Source: Halobellus sp. Atlit-31R (GTDB taxonomy: Archaea > Halobacteriota > Halobacteria > Halobacteriales > Haloferacaceae). Taken from it: 64,000 bases of DNA. Made by a program: the position numbers and the translations under genes. Each line of letters opens with the position of its first letter. The first letter of the stretch is position 1. The notes under the pieces were generated by a model. That model did no database searches. It was given only the letters and a program-made list of their open reading frames with translations, and was not told the origin of the DNA. Where the stretch lies: NCBI GenBank assembly GCA_003665935.1, contig QPLR01000002.1, positions 310,001 through 374,000 of the forward strand, written 5' to 3'. Positions 59,462 through 64,000 of the stretch are shown piece by piece.

Positions 59462-60420
59462 CAGATCTCACCCACCGTCTTGAGCCCGAACAGGTACTCC
59501 CACAGCAGCAACAGCACCACGGCGAACAGGAGCAGCACGGCGCTGATCGCGCTCGCGAGCGGGAGCCGCGCGGAGTTGACCGCGTTGTTGATCACCGTCG
59601 CGATGAGCGAGACGTTGCCACCGCCCAGGATGACGGGCACGACGCTCTCGCCGAGCACGCCGACGAAGACGAACACGCTCCCGATGAGGAGTCCAGGGAT
59701 CGACAGCGGCAGGACGATGTGGCGGATCGTCGCGAGCGGCGAGGCTCCGAGATCGGTGCTCGCCTGCAGGATCTCGTCGTCGATGCGGCTCATCGCGAGC
59801 CACGCCGGGAAGATCATAAAGGGCAGGTAGCTGGCGAGCATCCCGACCCGAACGGCGAACTCCGAGTACAGGAGCCAGCTGAGCGGCTCGTTGATGACGC
59901 CGAGTAGCATCAGCGCACTGTTGAACACGCCGTCGTTCCCGAGAAACGAGATCCACGAGAGCGTCCTGAGGATGTAGTTCGTGAGGAACGGGATGGCGAA
60001 GAGCAGCATCACCGGGAAGGTGTACTTCGAGTGGCGCTTCCGGATGCCGGCGTAGTACGCGATCGGGAAGCCGAAGATCAGCGAGAGCACGACCAGCAGG
60101 ACTCCTTCGCCGATCGTCGCGAAGAAGATTCCGAGCCGGTAGGAGTCGACGAACGTCTGGAAGTTCGCCAGCGTGAACCCGAGCTCGAAGCCGAACGGCT
60201 TCGGGATCGCGACGCTCCACACGAAGATCGCCGCCAGCGGCAGGAAGACGAAGAACGTCAGGACCGAGAGCCACGGGAGCACCTGCAGTCCGAATCGGAG
60301 CCCGTCGTTGTCGATCAGCGGTCGGAGGACCGACGGCAGCCGTCGCTGTGCGGCGTAGTCGACGCCGCCGCTGCGTTCGCCGCCGTCTGCCGTCGTCACC
60401 GTCGAGTTGTCGTGAGCCAT
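59461..60420 (-). CDS. ABC transporter permease, PotB-like
   Basis: 319 residues. A ~45-residue hydrophilic N-terminus precedes six membrane segments, beginning LPWLSVLTFFVFLPLAAIFVW. EAA loop: ASTDLGASPLATIRHIVLPLSIPG. It is the first permease of the importer, 24 bases downstream of the binding-protein gene and overlapping the PotC-like gene start. Stop is at 59461 sharing the TGATG-like junction. Member of the ABC type I permease family for polyamines and related solutes. Confidence 0.9.
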   Translation of the reverse strand: MAHDNSTVTTADGGERSGGVDYAAQRRLPSVLRPLIDNDGLRFGLQVLPWLSVLTFFVFLPLAAIFVWSVAIPKPFGFELGFTLANFQTFVDSYRLGIFFATIGEGVLLVVLSLIFGFPIAYYAGIRKRHSKYTFPVMLLFAIPFLTNYILRTLSWISFLGNDGVFNSALMLLGVINEPLSWLLYSEFAVRVGMLASYLPFMIFPAWLAMSRIDDEILQASTDLGASPLATIRHIVLPLSIPGLLIGSVFVFVGVLGESVVPVILGGGNVSLIATVINNAVNSARLPLASAISAVLLLFAVVLLLLWEYLFGLKTVGEI

Positions 60421-60444
60421 TAGAGAAAGCTACGTGCGCAGGAG

Positions 60445-61683
60445 TTAGGAGGTGAGGCGGTTCCACTGGGAGTTCAGGTGACTGAACGAGTCCGGATACC
60501 GGTTGCCGTAGACGCTGACGTCGTCGCTGAAGCGGGACCGAACCTCCTCGTGGCGCTGCTGGATGAAGTCGGCGTCGTACTCGTCCGACTCCTCGGCGTA
60601 GTCGATACCGAGTTCGCTCGACGAGAGGTAGCCCCGGAGCTTCGTGATCTGGGCGTTGTACCAACCGCCCATCATCCAGTTCACGAGACTCTCGGACGCG
60701 CCGCGGTTCTCGATCCCCTTGTTGGTGAGCCAGGGGCCGATCGCCCACAGAGAGTAGCCCTCGTTCGGTTCGAGATACTCGGCATTCATATCTTGATCAC
60801 GGAGCGCGAACACGACCGGTTCCCAGGTGTCCATCGCGACGACTTCCTTCTTCGCGAGGAGGTTGACGGCCGTCTGCCAACCGCTCCAGAACGTGCGGAA
60901 CTGCCCGCTGTCTTTCTGTTCGAGCAGGAAGTTCACGACCTTGTCGACGTCCTCTTCGGTGGGCTCTGCGATGTCTTCGAGGTCGGCCATGTTGTTCCGC
61001 TGGAGATAGAGCGCAACCTTGTGGAAGGCGGTCGCCCAGCCGGCCTCCAGAGAGGTCTTCCCTTGGAACTCTTCGTCGAAGAGGATACCGTAGGAGTTCA
61101 CGCTGCCCGGATCGCCGACCTCGTCGGGGAGATACGCGACCGAGTCGCCGTTCTGGACGCTCGACAGCGAGTGCTGTTCCCCGTCGATCTCGGTCGGGCC
61201 GCTGTTTTTCACCTCGTCGTAGACGTACTCCCAGTTCGGGAGCTCCTGCAGGTTCGTCGGGTTGATCGCGCCCTGCTCGTGGAGAACACCCGTCAGAGTG
61301 GTGTCGTTCCCGGCGACGTCGAAGTCCTGTGACGCCGTCCCCTGCACGAGTTTCGTCACGGTCTCGCCCGGGCTCCACGCCGCGGCGGAGTAGTTCACGT
61401 CGATGCCGGTCTCGTCTTTGAAGTCCGACCAGTCCTCGGGGTTGGTGGTGCCGACGGCCCAATAGGAGAGTTCGTCGACCGAAGCGCCCCCACCGCCGTC
61501 GGTCCCCTCGGTCGCCGTGTCTTCGTCTCCCTCGGCCTCGGTGGCCGTATCGCCACCTCCACCGCCGCCGAGACAACCCGACAGTCCACCGACGGTCGCA
61601 GCCCCGGCGACCCCGCCGGCGAATCTCAGGAAGTCCCGACGCGATTCGTCGTCTTGCTTCTCGGTAGCATCTCTCGAAGCCAT
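60445..61683 (-). CDS. ABC transporter substrate-binding lipoprotein (PotD-like), Tat signal
   Basis: 412 residues. Twin-arginine signal DESRRDFLRFAGG (Arg15-Arg16) and lipobox Leu-Ser-Gly-Cys (Cys37), then an acidic Gly/Thr linker (~40-70), as usual for folded-export haloarchaeal binding proteins. The mature domain opens VDELSYWAVGTTNPEDWSDFKDETGIDVN and shows PotD-like features (ATSQDF, GEQHSLSSVQNG, TWEPVVFALRDQD, YSLWAIGPWLTNKG). It captures the solute for the two permeases downstream. The ligand is probably a polyamine-like or other nitrogen compound, by subfamily. Confidence 0.9.
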   Translation of the reverse strand: MASRDATEKQDDESRRDFLRFAGGVAGAATVGGLSGCLGGGGGGDTATEAEGDEDTATEGTDGGGGASVDELSYWAVGTTNPEDWSDFKDETGIDVNYSAAAWSPGETVTKLVQGTASQDFDVAGNDTTLTGVLHEQGAINPTNLQELPNWEYVYDEVKNSGPTEIDGEQHSLSSVQNGDSVAYLPDEVGDPGSVNSYGILFDEEFQGKTSLEAGWATAFHKVALYLQRNNMADLEDIAEPTEEDVDKVVNFLLEQKDSGQFRTFWSGWQTAVNLLAKKEVVAMDTWEPVVFALRDQDMNAEYLEPNEGYSLWAIGPWLTNKGIENRGASESLVNWMMGGWYNAQITKLRGYLSSSELGIDYAEESDEYDADFIQQRHEEVRSRFSDDVSVYGNRYPDSFSHLNSQWNRLTS

Positions 61684-61897
61684 AAGTTCTGCTTGACAGT
61701 GACGTATATCAATATTGCTATTTATACAGATTGCTAGAGACTGGAATAAAGATAACTTCGAATATACGCCGGCTCAATAGCACTTTGCCAGACAGCGTCC
61801 GATCGAGAATATATAATTAGGACACTCTCCAAAATAATATCTGCCCGGGAGGAAGTTTGGAAGCAGTTTTACCTCACTGGGTGGATACAGTTCAACT
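61684..61897. promoter_or_regulatory. AT-rich divergent promoter region between ABC operon and Lrp gene
   Basis: The most AT-rich stretch of the window. On the plus strand GTTTTACC at 61866-61873 sits ~26 bases before the ATG at 61898, a good leaderless TATA box. On the minus strand TATAAATAGCAATATTG (61710-61728) lies ~25-40 bases before the ABC start at 61683. ATATATAATTAGG at 61810-61822 is a further strong box. Likely control region for the Lrp regulator on the ABC operon and itself; no palindromic operator was identified with confidence. Confidence 0.6.
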
Positions 61898-62386
61898 ATG
61901 GACGAGCGCGACGTCAAGATAATTAAAAAGATCGCCGAGATCGGTGAACCGAGTCCGAAGGCGATCGAGGAGGAGACGGGGATTCCGAAGTCGACGATCC
62001 ACTATCGACTCGAGAACCTCCGGGAGGAGGGGATCATCGAAGACGGACTGTTCACGCTCAATCTGGACAAGATCGGGCTCAATCTCACGGTGATCACCGA
62101 GGTGATGGCCGAGTACAGCGAAGGCTACCACGAGGAAGTCGGGCGGAAGCTCAGCGACATCGAGGGGGTCAATCAGGTCTACTTCACCGCCGGAGACACC
62201 GACTTCATGGTCATCGCGCATTTCGCCAGTCGGGAGATGGTCGAGGACCTCATCTCCTCGTACGAGAGGATCGACGAGGTCGAACGGACTAGCACGAACT
62301 TCGTCATCACGACGATCAAGAACGAGCGGATCCCGTTCCGGGACTTCGAGTTCGACACGCTGAAACAACTCGTCAACACGAGCTGA
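61898..62386 (+). CDS. Lrp/AsnC family transcriptional regulator
   Basis: 162 residues. N-terminal HTH: ERDVKIIKKIAEIGEPSPKAIEEETGIPKSTIHYRLENLREEG, followed by the RAM ligand-binding domain (NLTVITEVMAEYSEGYHEEVGRKLSDIEGVNQVYFTAGDTDFMVIAHFASREMVEDLI). Family members bind amino acids and control their metabolism or transport. It is divergent from the ABC operon and convergent with the biotin carboxylase (13 bases), which makes it the likely local regulator. Confidence 0.92.
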   Translation: MDERDVKIIKKIAEIGEPSPKAIEEETGIPKSTIHYRLENLREEGIIEDGLFTLNLDKIGLNLTVITEVMAEYSEGYHEEVGRKLSDIEGVNQVYFTAGDTDFMVIAHFASREMVEDLISSYERIDEVERTSTNFVITTIKNERIPFRDFEFDTLKQLVNTS

Positions 62387-62399
62387 CGCGGCCGCCGCC

Positions 62400-63743
62400 C
62401 TACTCGACGGTGAACTCCTCGTCGACGAACTTCGTCGTGTGCTCGGCGTCGAGGAACCGATCGTCGGTGAGGATCTGCTGGTGGAACGGGATCGTCGTCG
62501 GTACCCCGTCGATCGTCGTCTCTTCGAGCGCGCGACGACCGCGGCTGATCGCTTCCTCGCGGTCCTCGCCGTAGGAGATGAACTTCGCGAACATCGAGTC
62601 GTAGAACGGCGCGATCCGATCGCCCTGGTCGATGCCGTCGTCGACGCGGGTCCCGATCCCGCGCGGCGGGCGGTAGGTCGTCACCTCACCGGGCATCGGG
62701 GCGAAGTCGTCGCTCGGTTCCTCGGCGTTGATCCGGAACTCGATCGCGGAACCGCGGGGCTCGACGGCCGACTGCGGGAAGGAGAGCTCCTCGCCGGCGG
62801 CGATCCGGAGCTGCCACTTCACGACGTCGATGCCGGTGACGACCTCGGTGATGGCGTGTTCGACCTGGATCCGGGCGTTGACCTCCAGGAAGAAGAACTC
62901 CCCGTCCTCGTAGAGGAACTCTACGGTCCCGGCGTTGACGTAGTCTGCTTCGGCCGTACCGCGGCGGGCGGCCTCCCAGACGTCGGCTCTGGTGTCCGCG
63001 TCGAGGACGGGGCTCGGCGTCTCCTCGATGAGCTTCTGCTGGCGGCGCTGCGTCGAGCAGTCGCGCTCGCCGAGGTGACGGACGTTCCCGTGCTCGTCGG
63101 CGAGGATCTGCACCTCGATGTGGCGAGGGTTCTCCAGGAACCGTTCGACGTAGACCGAGGCGTTGTCGAAGTACGCCTCGCCCTCGCGCTTTGCGTTCTC
63201 GAACTGAGAGTCGATCTCGTCGGCCGACTGCACGACTTTGAGTCCGCGCCCCCCACCACCGCCGTCGGCTTTGATCGCGACCGGGTAGCCGTGTTCGTCC
63301 GCGAACTCCCGTACTTCTGCTACGCTCTCGACGGGATCGGTCGTGCCGGGGACGATCGGCACGTCGGCGCGTCGCATAATCTTCCGCGCTTTCGTCTTCT
63401 CACCGAAGTCGGCCATCACGTCGCTCGGGGGGCCGATCCACTTGAAGTCGCTGTCCTCGACGTTCGCCGCGAACGCGGTGTTCTCCGCGAGGAAGCCGTA
63501 GCCGGGGTGGATCGCGTCGACGCCGGCCTCGCGGGCGGCGTCGATGATCGCCTCCTGGTCGAGGTAGCTCTCGCGAGCCACCGACGCGCCGATGTGGTAC
63601 GCCTCGTCCGCGAGACGCACGTGCTTGGCCGTCTCGTCTGTGTCGCTGTACACTGCAACGGCCTCGACACCGAGCTCGCGGCAGGCCTGGATGATGCGGA
63701 TGGCGATCTCGCCCCGGTTCGCGATCAAGACACTGTCAAACAT
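62400..63743 (-). CDS. accC: Biotin carboxylase (AccC family), stand-alone
   Basis: 447 residues, the length of free bacterial AccC with no BCCP domain. Opens [28 protein letters not shown]-grasp glycine loop [14 protein letters not shown]; metal and bicarbonate residues around [28 protein letters not shown]. It carboxylates biotin on a partner carrier protein. Haloarchaeal acyl-CoA carboxylases usually fuse BC and BCCP, so this free form and its position near PxpA and ABC genes suggest a different carboxylase, e.g. of a lactam/urea-type pathway. An SD-like GGAGATGAGGTG lies ~15 bases before the ATG, and AGACTAATATTGG ~30 bases before it is a possible TATA box. Confidence 0.9.
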   Translation of the reverse strand: MFDSVLIANRGEIAIRIIQACRELGVEAVAVYSDTDETAKHVRLADEAYHIGASVARESYLDQEAIIDAAREAGVDAIHPGYGFLAENTAFAANVEDSDFKWIGPPSDVMADFGEKTKARKIMRRADVPIVPGTTDPVESVAEVREFADEHGYPVAIKADGGGGGRGLKVVQSADEIDSQFENAKREGEAYFDNASVYVERFLENPRHIEVQILADEHGNVRHLGERDCSTQRRQQKLIEETPSPVLDADTRADVWEAARRGTAEADYVNAGTVEFLYEDGEFFFLEVNARIQVEHAITEVVTGIDVVKWQLRIAAGEELSFPQSAVEPRGSAIEFRINAEEPSDDFAPMPGEVTTYRPPRGIGTRVDDGIDQGDRIAPFYDSMFAKFISYGEDREEAISRGRRALEETTIDGVPTTIPFHQQILTDDRFLDAEHTTKFVDEEFTVE

Positions 63744-63889
63744 ACGCGTGAATTACACCTCATCTCCAATATTAGTCTTTTGATACCCCAGATGTTCGTA
63801 CAGAGTCTAGAATAGTAACACAGTGCAGAACACAGTTCAAATGCGGTCCCCCCGAGAACCACCGGAGAGCCAGACGCCGGAACGGCCAG

Positions 63890-64000
63890 TCAGGAGAAGA
63901 CGACGACCGCGTCGGACGCGAAGCCGACTGTGACCTCCGACCCCTCCGAGAGGAGCGACTCGCCGGTGGTCTCGTGGACCCGGAGTTCGCGGTCGTTCAG
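63890..64000 (-). CDS. C-terminal end of an ABC transporter ATPase (PotA-like), cut by window edge
   Basis: The last 36 codons read LNDRELRVHETTGESLLSEG, then SEVTVGFASDAVVVFS and TGA at 63892-63890. This is the C-terminal TOBE-type segment of PotA/MalK-family ATPases. Most of the gene is beyond 64000. Its position next to the biotin carboxylase and 2.2 kb from the permease/binding protein operon, in the same direction, suggests it powers that importer. The Walker motifs cannot be seen here. Confidence 0.75.
   Translation of the reverse strand: MNDRELRVHETTGESLLSEGSEVTVGFASDAVVVFS

Overview
The window is chromosomal DNA of a halophilic archaeon (class Halobacteria). The evidence is a GC content near two thirds, strongly acidic proteins, GC-ended codons, TATA-like boxes about 26 bases before start codons (leaderless transcripts), and family signatures such as Bat-type HTH_10 regulators, HDIRND histidine kinases, PGF-CTERM surface anchoring, Cdc48, RadB and HerA/NurA. 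I cannot name a genus. No rRNA, tRNA, CRISPR array or intact insertion sequence was recognised.

1-7.5 kb: a branched-chain amino acid operon on the minus strand, in the order leuA, small leader-like ORF, ilvB, ilvN, ilvC, leuC, leuD (cut by the window edge). Several genes overlap by 3-4 bases. The leuA frame has no normal start codon next to its promoter.

7.5-33.4 kb: housekeeping and accessory genes mixed with six histidine kinases, at about 8.8, 13.6, 15.8, 27.6, 29.7 and 31.1 kb. Only one of them carries a receiver domain and no stand-alone response regulator is present. The last has a LOV domain with the photoactive cysteine. Between them lie a beta-RFAP synthase, a RAD55-like protein, an HD phosphohydrolase, an amidohydrolase, an orphan dnaK with a decayed transposase fragment beyond it, a Bat-like regulator, and a module of HEAT-repeat and zinc-finger/RecA-like proteins (24.5-27.5 kb). 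A gene-free stretch at 15.2-15.8 kb has strong RNA-like stems.

33.5-38.6 kb: a lipoprotein whose C-terminal part resembles a subtilisin prosegment, overlapping a 1538-residue secreted subtilase with a PGF-CTERM anchor.

38.7-54.2 kb: informational and stress genes: a J-domain/ferredoxin fusion, a CBS protein, divergent radB and RNase H-fold genes, LarC with a long His-rich insert, Cdc48, an ATP-grasp ligase, UspA, HerA and NurA (separated by an opposing gene), a HAD hydrolase and small conserved proteins.

54.4-64 kb: a catabolic and transport region with a tungsten aldehyde ferredoxin oxidoreductase, an MFS carrier, a LamB/YcsF (PxpA-like) protein, a polyamine-type ABC importer (two permeases and a Tat lipoprotein here, the end of its ATPase at the window edge), an Lrp regulator and a stand-alone biotin carboxylase. 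Together these suggest uptake and breakdown of an organic nitrogen or lactam compound.

Short tandem repeats (27, 31 and 33 bp) next to gene ends, and Gly-Asp or His-rich low-complexity coding tracts, recur through the window.
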